Positions 1-7,474 of a DNA stretch of 63,861 bases are shown in pieces. Within the stretch, counting starts at the first letter, position 1. The number at the start of each line of letters is the position of its first letter. A program made the translations under genes and the position numbers. Source of the DNA: JBCBSS01 sp039819065 (lineage in GTDB: Bacteria > Bacteroidota > Bacteroidia > Cytophagales > Cyclobacteriaceae); contig JBCBSS010000022.1 in NCBI GenBank assembly GCA_039819065.1, forward strand, positions 1 to 63,861. Reading direction: 5' to 3'. The notes beneath the pieces were generated by a model that was given only the letters and a program-made list of their open reading frames with translations, did not search any database and had not been told where the DNA came from.

Positions 1-70
1 ACCTGAGTTCGACGTAAGACTGGCGAAGTTTCAAGCAAAACATAAAAAAACAGTCTTTTCGAACTCAGGT
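1..70. repeat. Long interrupted inverted repeat (hairpin)
   Basis: Bases 1-12 (ACCTGAGTTCGA) are the exact reverse complement of 59-70, and 16-22 (AAGACTG) of 51-57, giving a 19-bp stem with one small asymmetric bulge and a 28-nt A-rich loop. No T-tract follows on the plus strand. It may be an intergenic repeat or the terminator of a gene left of the window; the family cannot be told from one copy. Confidence 0.6.
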
Positions 71-192
71 TAATTTATTAATAGCATTAACCGTTTAAAA
101 TCCATTGCCAAATGAAGATTTTAGGCATAAAACCTATTACATTTAATTGTCTTTTTTTCTAGAAACTATTTAAACCTTTAATCTCAATTATT

Positions 193-654
193 ATGGCAGA
201 CAACTTATCAAACATTCTTGATAGCACCTCATCTAGCGGTGGTGGGCTCAGTATTAACGGAGAATCAAAAGCTCATTTGGACGAAATCAAAAAATGGGTA
301 AAATTCCTAAGTATCTTAGGTTTTATTTTTGTTGGGTTCATGGTGCTAATTGCACTTTTTATGGGTACAGTTTTCAGTTCGCTTGGCGCCGATTTACCAT
401 TACCGGGCATCCTTTTCACTTTCATGTATTTGGTGATTGCCGCTCTATATTTCTTCCCGATCCTTTATTTGTTCAAGTTCTCTTCCGCTTTGAAGACAGC
501 GTTGGCATCAGATAATGAACAAGCTTTGGCTGAGGCTTTTGGCAACCTGAAGTCCCACTACAAATTCATCGGGATTCTTTCCATTATTGTATTAGGACTG
601 TATGCTTTAGGTTTCTTTTTAGGCCTGCTTGGAGGTTTATCTCAAGGTTTTTAG
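193..654 (+). CDS. Small membrane protein, DUF5362-like
   Basis: A 153-residue protein with a short polar N-terminus (about 1-35) rich in Ser and Gly, then three or four hydrophobic segments at roughly 37-60, 70-95 and 122-150. The layout and the segment after residue 30 resemble DUF5362 membrane proteins of Bacteroidota; the family name is from memory and no function is known. It starts at ATG 193 and is followed by a good terminator, so it probably forms a single-gene unit. The next gene also encodes a small membrane protein but lies beyond that terminator. No catalytic motif is visible. Confidence 0.7.
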   Translation: MADNLSNILDSTSSSGGGLSINGESKAHLDEIKKWVKFLSILGFIFVGFMVLIALFMGTVFSSLGADLPLPGILFTFMYLVIAALYFFPILYLFKFSSALKTALASDNEQALAEAFGNLKSHYKFIGILSIIVLGLYALGFFLGLLGGLSQGF

Positions 655-677
655 GATCAAACTATCAAGCGTAATTT

Positions 678-712
678 AGGACTGGAAAATTCTTTCTAGT
701 CCTTTTATTTTG
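678..712 (+). terminator. Rho-independent terminator
   Basis: AGGACT (678-683) pairs with AGTCCT (698-703), with an inner GAAA/TTTC pairing, followed by TTTTATTTT. It lies 24 bases after the stop of the 193-654 gene. Confidence 0.75.
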
Positions 713-813
713 TATATTTCATTCTATTTAGTGTTTAATTAAGGCGTCAGCCGCCTTTTAGAACCTTTTTTCCTAAATATTCAATTCAAAACTTATCCAA
801 ACAAAATCGCATT

Positions 814-1191
814 ATGGAATTCATTTTTATTATCATCTATCTAGGTGTAATTGTTTTAATGATTGCTAGTTTTTGGAAATTATTTGAGAGGGCAGGTAAA
901 CCGGGATGGGCTAGTATTATACCTATTTACAGCAACATTGTACAGCTAGAAATTATAAGAAAACCGCTATGGTGGATCGCTATGTTATTGATCCCTGTTG
1001 TCAACCTCATTTTCGCAATTTGGATCACCAACTTATTCGTAAAGAGCTTCGGTAAAAGTGAAGGTTTTACCGTTGGTTGTTTGCTTCTTCCCTTTATATT
1101 TTGGCCTATGCTGGCATTTGGGGATAACCCTTACATTCACGCTGAAGTAGATAACTCTGATCCTAACGTGCTTGATTCTGGGATCAGCTAA
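814..1191 (+). CDS. Small membrane protein, DUF5684-like
   Basis: 125 residues with hydrophobic helices at about 3-22, 53-75 and 84-102. The stretch FERAGKPGWASIIPIYSNI is the typical signature of DUF5684 (signal-peptidase-I-like membrane) proteins: an aromatic-rich helix, then a Gly-Trp turn and a conserved P-x-Y-N. The function of the family is unknown. The C-terminal 22 residues are acidic and polar. The start is ATG 814; a strong terminator begins at 1263. Confidence 0.75.
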   Translation: MEFIFIIIYLGVIVLMIASFWKLFERAGKPGWASIIPIYSNIVQLEIIRKPLWWIAMLLIPVVNLIFAIWITNLFVKSFGKSEGFTVGCLLLPFIFWPMLAFGDNPYIHAEVDNSDPNVLDSGIS

Positions 1192-1262
1192 ACTATTAAA
1201 AACCTGGCTGACGCATTAAATAGTATCTGATTTACAATACGACTACTTATCAATAAAATTAT

Positions 1263-1288
1263 GGTGCCCTCAGTGGCACCTTTTTTTA
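1263..1288 (+). terminator. Rho-independent terminator
   Basis: GGTGCC (1263-1268) pairs with GGCACC (1275-1280) around a 6-nt loop and is followed by TTTTTTTA. It ends the 814-1191 unit and lies immediately before the ATG of the next gene, at 1292. Confidence 0.85.
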
Positions 1289-1291
1289 TAT

Positions 1292-2020
1292 ATGATCAAC
1301 AATCTTAATCAGTCAGCACATCAAAAGAATACCTGCTGCAGGTACGCTTTGCTGCTCATGATGTTATGCTGTTTTGTACCTGCCCTTTCCCAAGATAAGG
1401 TGGCCAGCACTTGGGATAGAAAAATACTACTGGCGCATGATGATGCACATTACTACATGTACAGCATCAAAAAGAGCCATATTGAGCATATTCATAATTG
1501 GATAGATTCTGTATCCTATCAAAAGCTAAGCCTTAAGGATGGCACTATAGCAGAGCAAGTGCTGCTCAGAACATCCAAAAGAACCGAAACCTATGACTCA
1601 TCTAGCCTAGACGATACTATAATCAATAGGTTGAACGTTGATAGTTTACTCTCCGCGAACAAACTGCATTACATTTTTCCTGATAACAGAGGTCTCGTAG
1701 AAGGTCAGTTAAGTTTCAACCATAAGGGCCTTAATTTGGTAATGGAAGGCACCAATGGTACACAATCTGAAGTTATTCTACCTTTGTCAAAGGTCAGAAA
1801 GCATATCGACTGGATCGATGAATTGGTGAAGCAAGAAGTTTTGGATGGCAAGGATCTTTTGCCTCATTTGATAGGTTTGTACCAGACCAGATCGTACTAC
1901 TTCATTGTGATTCAAATGGGAGATAATTCAGGAATAAGGGATTTAAGGCAAGGTATTCTACCGTTGTCGTTAGAAGACCTAGGAAATGCCATTTCCGGCC
2001 TGGCATCAAGGTTGCGTTAG
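1292..2020 (+). CDS. Exported protein of unknown family, paralogue of the next gene
   Basis: 242 residues beginning with a signal-peptide-like stretch (hydrophobic core about 19-33, likely cleavage after ALS). No known domain was recognised. It shares a set of motifs in the same order with the 2091-2765 product: W-[DE]-R-K-[IV]-L near the mature N-terminus, a middle F-N-[HN]-[KS]-G-L, then V-R-K-H-[IV]-x-W-I-D, and near the end D-L-[RK]-Q-[GA]-I-L-P. The two genes are therefore a tandem duplication, 70 bases apart. The annotated ATG 1292 touches the T-tract of the previous terminator, so ATG 1358 (residue 23) is a possible alternative, although it would shorten the signal peptide. Confidence 0.7.
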   Translation: MINNLNQSAHQKNTCCRYALLLMMLCCFVPALSQDKVASTWDRKILLAHDDAHYYMYSIKKSHIEHIHNWIDSVSYQKLSLKDGTIAEQVLLRTSKRTETYDSSSLDDTIINRLNVDSLLSANKLHYIFPDNRGLVEGQLSFNHKGLNLVMEGTNGTQSEVILPLSKVRKHIDWIDELVKQEVLDGKDLLPHLIGLYQTRSYYFIVIQMGDNSGIRDLRQGILPLSLEDLGNAISGLASRLR

Positions 2021-2090
2021 CGGCGCGCTGAACGTTATATTCCGGTTGATTGATTATATTAGCCCCATTCTTGAAATCAACTAAGGCTGT

Positions 2091-2765
2091 ATGATCTCTT
2101 TTTTTGTTGGTTTGTTGTCGATACACATCGCCTATATGTTTACACCTTCACCTAGCGTATGGGAAAGGAAGGTTTTAATAGGTGTGGGCGACGAGCAGTA
2201 TTTCAATTATACCTTTCAAAGGAATTACACTGGGACCTACTATCATTACGTTGATTCTGTTTTCTTCGACATTGTATCCATTCAAAACGGCCAATTAAAC
2301 GAAAGGAAGCTTTTAAGGGCCATAGATCATAATGATACTACTACCCATAATGACTGGATGCACGAAGAGCTTGTTACACCCACCATCAACGTAAGTCAGT
2401 TTTTAATTGAAAAATCGATATCCCCGGTGTTTCCCAGCCATACTTCGTTCAAAGAGGAATTTGATTTTAATAACAGCGGCTTAATCATTCGCAATGGCAG
2501 TAAATCTCAAAGCATTATACCATTGTATGTGGTTAGAAAACATGTCCCTTGGATTGATCAAACCCTGAAGTTGGCCATACTGGAAGGCAATGTAGACGCT
2601 AAAGACAATCACACACAAGTGGTTTCCTGCTACTTTGAAAATCAGTACATATTCCTGATCGTTCAAACTGGAGGCAGCACGATTGATACCGATCTCAAAC
2701 AGGCTATTCTACCGGTACCCTTATCTCAGTACAAGGAGGGGCGCCGTAGTCTGAATAGACAATAG
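2091..2765 (+). CDS. Exported protein of unknown family, paralogue of the previous gene
   Basis: 224 residues with a short hydrophobic N-terminus (about 2-17) that could be a signal peptide or an N-terminal anchor. The body repeats the motifs of the gene before it: WERKVL, VRKHVPWID and DLKQAILP, with many Tyr and Phe residues and alternating hydrophobic positions that suggest a beta-rich fold. No catalytic motif is visible. It ends four bases before the convergent Crp/Fnr gene, and no terminator is seen between them. The function is unknown; co-expression with its paralogue is likely. Confidence 0.65.
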   Translation: MISFFVGLLSIHIAYMFTPSPSVWERKVLIGVGDEQYFNYTFQRNYTGTYYHYVDSVFFDIVSIQNGQLNERKLLRAIDHNDTTTHNDWMHEELVTPTINVSQFLIEKSISPVFPSHTSFKEEFDFNNSGLIIRNGSKSQSIIPLYVVRKHVPWIDQTLKLAILEGNVDAKDNHTQVVSCYFENQYIFLIVQTGGSTIDTDLKQAILPVPLSQYKEGRRSLNRQ

Positions 2766-2769
2766 CGGC

Positions 2770-3423
2770 TTACAGTATTTCTATTCTATTGCGGTGAAGG
2801 GTTATCCTTTCTTCTTTTTCCAGTTGTTTTAATAACCTAGAAATAACGACCCTGGAAGTATTGAGTTCATTGGCGATTTCCTGATGGGTTTTGGTGATGA
2901 CGTAACTGCCCGATTGCTGTTTCTTATCCAATAAGTACTTGAGCAGGCGTTCGTCCATTTTCAAGAATGCAATACTGTCAATGGTGGTTAGTAGCTCATC
3001 AAACCTACTGTTATATGACTCAAATACATACATTTTCCAGCTGTGATACTTCTCGAGCCATTCTTCCATGAGAGGAATGGGCAACATGCAAATGGTAGAA
3101 GGTGCTTCGGAAATGGCCCTGATTTCGCTTTTCTTGTTTTGTAGACAACAACTCATGGACATGGCGCAAGCATCTCCCCCATTGAGGTAATACAAGAATA
3201 ATTCATTGCCTTCTTTATCTTCCCGAAGAATGCGTACAGCACCTGACAACACAATGGGCATAAACTTGATGTATTTACCCAAATCCATCAAAACCTCCCC
3301 TTCCGGCACATGCTGGATTCTCCCCTTTTCTATGATTTCATTGATCAGGCCAAGTTCAAAAACACCCCTGAAACGTTCCCGAATTTCATTCTCTACCTTT
3401 TCGTCTATGTCCATTGTCTTCAT
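2770..3423 (-). CDS. Crp/Fnr family transcriptional regulator
   Basis: 217 residues: an N-terminal cyclic-nucleotide-binding fold (about 30-145) and a C-terminal winged helix (about 155-217). The recognition helix contains NTSRVVISRLLKQLE; relative to CRP, the Arg180 and Arg185 positions are kept while Glu181 is Val. Cysteines at about 86, 92 and 93 do not form the FNR four-cysteine iron-sulphur pattern, so direct oxygen sensing through a 4Fe-4S cluster is not predicted. It is transcribed divergently from the STAS-like gene, with 179 bases between them. It starts at ATG 3423; ATG 3414 is also possible. Its targets are unknown; an FNR-like dyad occurs in this window at 43173. Confidence 0.9.
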   Translation of the reverse strand: MKTMDIDEKVENEIRERFRGVFELGLINEIIEKGRIQHVPEGEVLMDLGKYIKFMPIVLSGAVRILREDKEGNELFLYYLNGGDACAMSMSCCLQNKKSEIRAISEAPSTICMLPIPLMEEWLEKYHSWKMYVFESYNSRFDELLTTIDSIAFLKMDERLLKYLLDKKQQSGSYVITKTHQEIANELNTSRVVISRLLKQLEKEERITLHRNRIEIL

Positions 3424-3602
3424 ATCAAAAAGTCTTTCATCTCACGACAGTAAAAACAGACAAATTTAAAGTTAAAGTTCACTGAGCCATCATATTCCAA
3501 CATAATCTTACATTGACATCAAATCTTATTATTTGGCACAATGTTTTAAAAAAATATTCTATACATTTCTAAAAGTCATTTTTTAATCTAAATAATTATA
3601 GT

Positions 3603-4025
3603 ATGAAAAAGAAAGAATTAAGGAAGGGGACAGGAAAAGTTTATCTGACTGTTCAATATGATGAAGAGAATTCGTGGCTCTATGCTAACTGGGTAGGTTT
3701 TATGACCATGGATATGATCAAGCAAGGTGGTTTGATGCTGATTGAGGCAGTTCGTGAGAGTAAATGCAAGCATATGCTTAATGATAATCGTGAGGTTGAG
3801 GGTACTTGGGCAAAAGCCAATGAATGGATTGCCACAGAATGGGGCCCCAAGATAATGGATGCCGGTCTAAGAAACTTTGCTATGATCTTATCTTCCAACA
3901 TTTTTTCCGAGATGTCTGCCAAAGACTTGGAAACTAAACAAGATAGTTTCACCATGCGTAGTTTCGTAGATATTGAGGATGCTAAAAAGTGGCTTAAAGA
4001 ACAGTCAGTCGCTATTGGTTCGTAG
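3603..4025 (+). CDS. STAS/SpoIIAA-like protein
   Basis: 140 residues, soluble, without a signal peptide. The order of predicted strands and helices, with YLTVQYDEENSWLYANWVG followed by a helix (MDMIKQGGLMLIEAVRES), then KHMLNDNREVEG and a late FVDIEDAKKWL helix, resembles the SpoIIAA-like/STAS fold proteins common in Bacteroidota, often found near stress or light signalling genes. It is divergent from the Crp/Fnr gene and convergent with the signalling cluster. A serine phospho-acceptor could not be assigned. The function is inferred only at fold level. Confidence 0.6.
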   Translation: MKKKELRKGTGKVYLTVQYDEENSWLYANWVGFMTMDMIKQGGLMLIEAVRESKCKHMLNDNREVEGTWAKANEWIATEWGPKIMDAGLRNFAMILSSNIFSEMSAKDLETKQDSFTMRSFVDIEDAKKWLKEQSVAIGS

Positions 4026-4101
4026 TAAGGCATACCTTTTTGTATTTAATAATTGATTGTTCCCTCAGGGGCTTAGTGTTCTCAGTACCTTGATGTCAAA
4101 G

Positions 4102-4130
4102 AAGTAGCCGGATATTGGGTTTGGCTACTT
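4102..4130. terminator. Hairpin between convergent genes
   Basis: AAGTAGCC (4102-4109) is the exact complement of GGCTACTT (4123-4130) across a 13-nt loop, in the space between the convergent genes ending at 4025 and 4167. No real T-tract is present, so it may act as a weak bidirectional terminator. Confidence 0.45.
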
Positions 4131-4166
4131 TAGTAAGCCTTTGTCGGTACCATTAATATGGCAATA

Positions 4167-5783
4167 TCAATGCTCAGGGAAGGAAATCTCGAAGATCGAA
4201 GACCAGTTTTGATCAGATGAGAATTTGATGGCGGCATTCATTTTATCTGCCGCTTTATTGGCAATATATAGCCCTAAGCCATTGCCATGTGATAGTACCG
4301 TGCCAATAAAGAACATATCGAATATTTTATCACGGTACTTATGATCTACGCCTGCACCGTTATCCTTTATGTAGATTAACAGTGACTGCGGTGTCTGGTT
4401 TATGCAAATCACAGCATGCCTATCGGTACTTTCCAGCGCATGATAGCGAATAGCATTGTCTATCATGGGCTCAAGCAAAAACCTGAGTAAGTACCTGTCA
4501 CAGACTATCTCAACATTTTCATCTATTCTGACTTCCAACGACACCTTGTACTCGTCAAGTAGATCATTTTGATCTGTCTTTAGTTCGTAACAGAAATCGC
4601 TTAAATTGATCCGTTCGAAATCTGGTTGATGCCTTTTGATGCTATTCACTGCCAATAACTTAGTTAGCATAACATCCATCTCAACAGCGCTGTCTGACAG
4701 GCCATTTATGTATTTCAAAACATGTTCTTGACCAACTTCCATTCTGGCCAGGTTAGCCAAACCTTGCAATCTGGCTATTGGGCCTCTCAAGTCGTGGGAA
4801 GCACGATAGACGAACATATCAAGTTCATCGTTGGCCATATGCAATTCCTTATTGGTCTTTTTCAATGACCGCGTGCGCTCCTCGACAATACGCTCCAGGT
4901 TTTGATTAGTATTAGTCAGCCTCTCGTTTGCCTTGCGTAAAAGCTCTTGTACTTCCGTAATCTCCTTATTTTGACGCTCTAACTTCTCGTTTTGCTGCCT
5001 GATTTTTTCTTCTGCGATGCGCTTATCCGTAATGTCTCTTACCACCCCTTGAAAACCCAGAATAAAGTTTTCCCGCTCACTATCATAGATGGCTTTTACA
5101 TTTTGTCCTACCCATATTTCGCGACCATCTTTTCGAATGATTGGGAATTCGAGGTATGAGTTGTCAACTCCCTCTTTGAAGCGTTCCGCATAGAACTCCT
5201 CTGCCATACTGCGATAGTCAATTCTAATAATGCTGGTAAAGTGTGCCCCAACCAATTCTTCCCGTTGATAGCCGGTTATCTTCACGCATACCTCATTGAC
5301 ATAAATGCAAAATCCTTCGAAATTGGTTCTGTAGATAATGTCATTGGCAGATTCAACTAGCAGTTTGTACCTGGCTTCGGTCTCTTTCAATCGTATTTCC
5401 GCCTGGTGATGGCGATAAGCATTTTGAATGGTAATGGGAAGTACTTGCAGGTAATTTCCGCTTTGGTCTTTGATCAGATAATCATAGCAGCCTAGCTTCA
5501 TCGCTTTCACCGCCAGTTGCTCGTCTCCGGCACCGGTGATGAATATAACTGGTGTTTCATTGACTGATGGCAATACTTCAAAAGCCGTATCATCTCCCAG
5601 GTTGTAATCAGTTACTATGACGTCATAGTGCTGTTGCTGCAATAGCTCAATAGCGCCTTCTGCCGAGTTGGCAATGGTATATTCTGAGAAAATATGGGTG
5701 TGATCCTTCGCCATACGCCTGAAGGCCATTTGATCCACCTCATCATCTTCTATATAAAGTACGTGCGGAATAGTACTTAGCAT
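4167..5783 (-). CDS. REC-PAS sensor histidine kinase
   Basis: 538 residues, cytoplasmic. Domain order: response-regulator receiver (about 5-120; acidic pair D13/D14, phospho-acceptor D59, conserved K105), PAS with PAC (about 135-255), a coiled coil (256-322) and a HisKA dimerisation domain with phospho-His at about 330 (ASHDLRGPIARLQGL). The HATPase_c domain follows, with the N-box, DNGAGV and GNGLGLYIANK motifs. A receiver at the N-terminus of a kinase implies it is controlled by an upstream kinase. It is the last gene of a same-strand cluster with a response regulator and two kinases, 91 bases downstream of the regulator gene. ATG 5783 fits the start of the receiver fold. Confidence 0.9.
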   Translation of the reverse strand: MLSTIPHVLYIEDDEVDQMAFRRMAKDHTHIFSEYTIANSAEGAIELLQQQHYDVIVTDYNLGDDTAFEVLPSVNETPVIFITGAGDEQLAVKAMKLGCYDYLIKDQSGNYLQVLPITIQNAYRHHQAEIRLKETEARYKLLVESANDIIYRTNFEGFCIYVNEVCVKITGYQREELVGAHFTSIIRIDYRSMAEEFYAERFKEGVDNSYLEFPIIRKDGREIWVGQNVKAIYDSERENFILGFQGVVRDITDKRIAEEKIRQQNEKLERQNKEITEVQELLRKANERLTNTNQNLERIVEERTRSLKKTNKELHMANDELDMFVYRASHDLRGPIARLQGLANLARMEVGQEHVLKYINGLSDSAVEMDVMLTKLLAVNSIKRHQPDFERINLSDFCYELKTDQNDLLDEYKVSLEVRIDENVEIVCDRYLLRFLLEPMIDNAIRYHALESTDRHAVICINQTPQSLLIYIKDNGAGVDHKYRDKIFDMFFIGTVLSHGNGLGLYIANKAADKMNAAIKFSSDQNWSSIFEISFPEH

Positions 5784-5874
5784 TCAGACACATTTTGTAA
5801 ATAATCTCTTGCCAAAAGGATATGTTTCTGATGCATTATCAAGTTATAGAGCAACAGCTTTACCTTTCCTAAGT

Positions 5875-6306
5875 TTAGGATTGATCCACTGACTCGCTTA
5901 GGGTAAAATACATGTTGATCACTTTCATGGTCTCTACGAATTGGCCGTAATCTACCGGCTTAATCATGTAACCTGAAATATCAAGCCGAAAAGAATCCAG
6001 TTTATCCTGATCGTCTTTAGAAGTGGTAAGCACCACCACAGGGATAGTCTTCAGGTCAACCACCTCATACCGTTCTTTCAAAAACTCTATCCCATTCATT
6101 TTCGGCATGTTCAAATCCAATAGCATCAAACAAGGCCTTTGGTTTTCGCTGTTATGAAGGTAATCAAGTGCTTCTTCCCCGTTAAGTGCCCTTACCAGTG
6201 GGTTGGTGACTTTAATATCTTTTAATGCTCGTTTAACCGTCATCGCATCTACTTCATCATCTTCTATGAGTAGAATGGGCTTGTTATTCCTCATGATAAT
6301 TGACAT
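5875..6306 (-). CDS. Single-domain response regulator (Rcp1/CheY-like)
   Basis: 143 residues made of a receiver domain alone: acidic pair D16/D17, phospho-acceptor D64 within LLDLNMPKMNG, the TT pair at about 94-95 and K116 in MIKPVD. There is no DNA-binding output. Stand-alone receivers of this kind are typical partners of phytochrome- and LOV-type kinases bearing the SHDLKAPLRAI phospho-site, which both upstream kinases here have. It sits 54 bases after the PAS kinase and 91 before the REC-PAS kinase, so it is well placed as the shuttle between them. ATG 6294 (MRNNKP) is an alternative start. Confidence 0.92.
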   Translation of the reverse strand: MSIIMRNNKPILLIEDDEVDAMTVKRALKDIKVTNPLVRALNGEEALDYLHNSENQRPCLMLLDLNMPKMNGIEFLKERYEVVDLKTIPVVVLTTSKDDQDKLDSFRLDISGYMIKPVDYGQFVETMKVINMYFTLSESVDQS

Positions 6307-6360
6307 TTAAAAAAATCGGTTAACCTAGTTTGTAATGCTTAAGATAATACATTTTCATGT

Positions 6361-7452
6361 TTAAACAGCGAACTTCGGCAATGAGAAATAGAAAGTGCTG
6401 CCCTCTCCCGCGGTTGATTCCAACCATACCTTACCACCATGCATTTCTACTATTTTTTTCACCAAAGTGAGCCCTACTCCTACGCGCTCTTTTTCATCTC
6501 TTGATTTAAGGGATTGAAAGATTTTGAAGATCCGCTCCCAATGCCTTTCTTCGATACCTGAACCATTGTCCTTAACATAAAAGACCCATTTATCCTGATT
6601 TTGTTCAAATCCCAACTGAATATGCCCTTGTGGTTTATCCATATAATCGATGGCATTGGTGATGAGTTGTTCCACTACCATTCCTATCTTCTGCCGTTCC
6701 CCTTTGATCCGGGGCATTGATTCTGCGATCTGAATAGAGATATGGCCATTTAATTTTATACTTTGCATTACTTCGGCCACCAACTCTTGCATATCAAATA
6801 CCTGGACTTCTTCACGGCGATTTATGACTCTGGAATAAGTCAACGTCCCATCAAAAAGGTTATTTAATCTATTCACCCGGTTTATGACTAAATCAACCTG
6901 CTTCTTACCCTCTTCATCAAACTTATCAGCATAGTCAGATGCAATCCAACTGATTAATGAGCTAATAGCCCGCAGCGGCGCCTTCAGATCATGTGAAATA
7001 ATATAGGCAAACTCTTTGAACTCACGGTTAGAAGCAGCTAATTCTTCTGACGCAACCTTAACGTCGTCTTCTATCTGTTTATGGCTAGAGATGTCTTGAA
7101 GTGTGCCCATAGTACCGATCACTACACCATGCTGGTCATAATATGGTTGGCCTGACACTTGTCCCCAGAATTTGGTACCATTTTTCCTGATGTGCTCCAA
7201 TATATAGCTATCAGAAATACCGGCTTTACGGCTTTCCAGTTTTTCGTTAAGCTTATGCTTGGTCTCTTCCGGCAAGAGTAAATCAGCAGTGACTTGTCCA
7301 ACCAGTTCTTCCCTTTCATAACCTAGCAATTCTACACCTTTATTATTAACGTAAAGTATTCTATCATCAAGGTCGGTAATAACCAAAGCCACTGGTAAGT
7401 TTTCCAAGACAGAGTGGTAATTCAGGTCACTTAAAAAATTATTATTGATCAT
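6361..7452 (-). CDS. PAS sensor histidine kinase
   Basis: 363 residues from ATG 7452. The reading frame stays open up to 7569, but the extra stretch would overlap the previous kinase by about 95 bases and has no domain; 7452 leaves 22 bases and puts the PAS domain near residue 12. Domains: PAS/PAC (about 12-130), a short linker helix, HisKA with phospho-His at about 154 (SHDLKAPLRAI) and HATPase_c (about 250-360; DNGSGI, GVGLTLVKKIVEMHGG). It is cytoplasmic. The PAS domain lacks the LOV cysteine motif. It is co-transcribed with the upstream LOV kinase, whose catalytic half it closely resembles, suggesting duplication. Confidence 0.9.
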   Translation of the reverse strand: MINNNFLSDLNYHSVLENLPVALVITDLDDRILYVNNKGVELLGYEREELVGQVTADLLLPEETKHKLNEKLESRKAGISDSYILEHIRKNGTKFWGQVSGQPYYDQHGVVIGTMGTLQDISSHKQIEDDVKVASEELAASNREFKEFAYIISHDLKAPLRAISSLISWIASDYADKFDEEGKKQVDLVINRVNRLNNLFDGTLTYSRVINRREEVQVFDMQELVAEVMQSIKLNGHISIQIAESMPRIKGERQKIGMVVEQLITNAIDYMDKPQGHIQLGFEQNQDKWVFYVKDNGSGIEERHWERIFKIFQSLKSRDEKERVGVGLTLVKKIVEMHGGKVWLESTAGEGSTFYFSLPKFAV

Positions 7453-7474
7453 GAAAGCGGTGAGTCTGAGTGGA

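Noticed and set aside
2770..3423. Oxygen-sensing FNR with iron-sulphur cluster
   Set aside because: The cysteines do not follow the FNR pattern, and the Glu of the recognition helix is Val, so only the general Crp/Fnr family is claimed.
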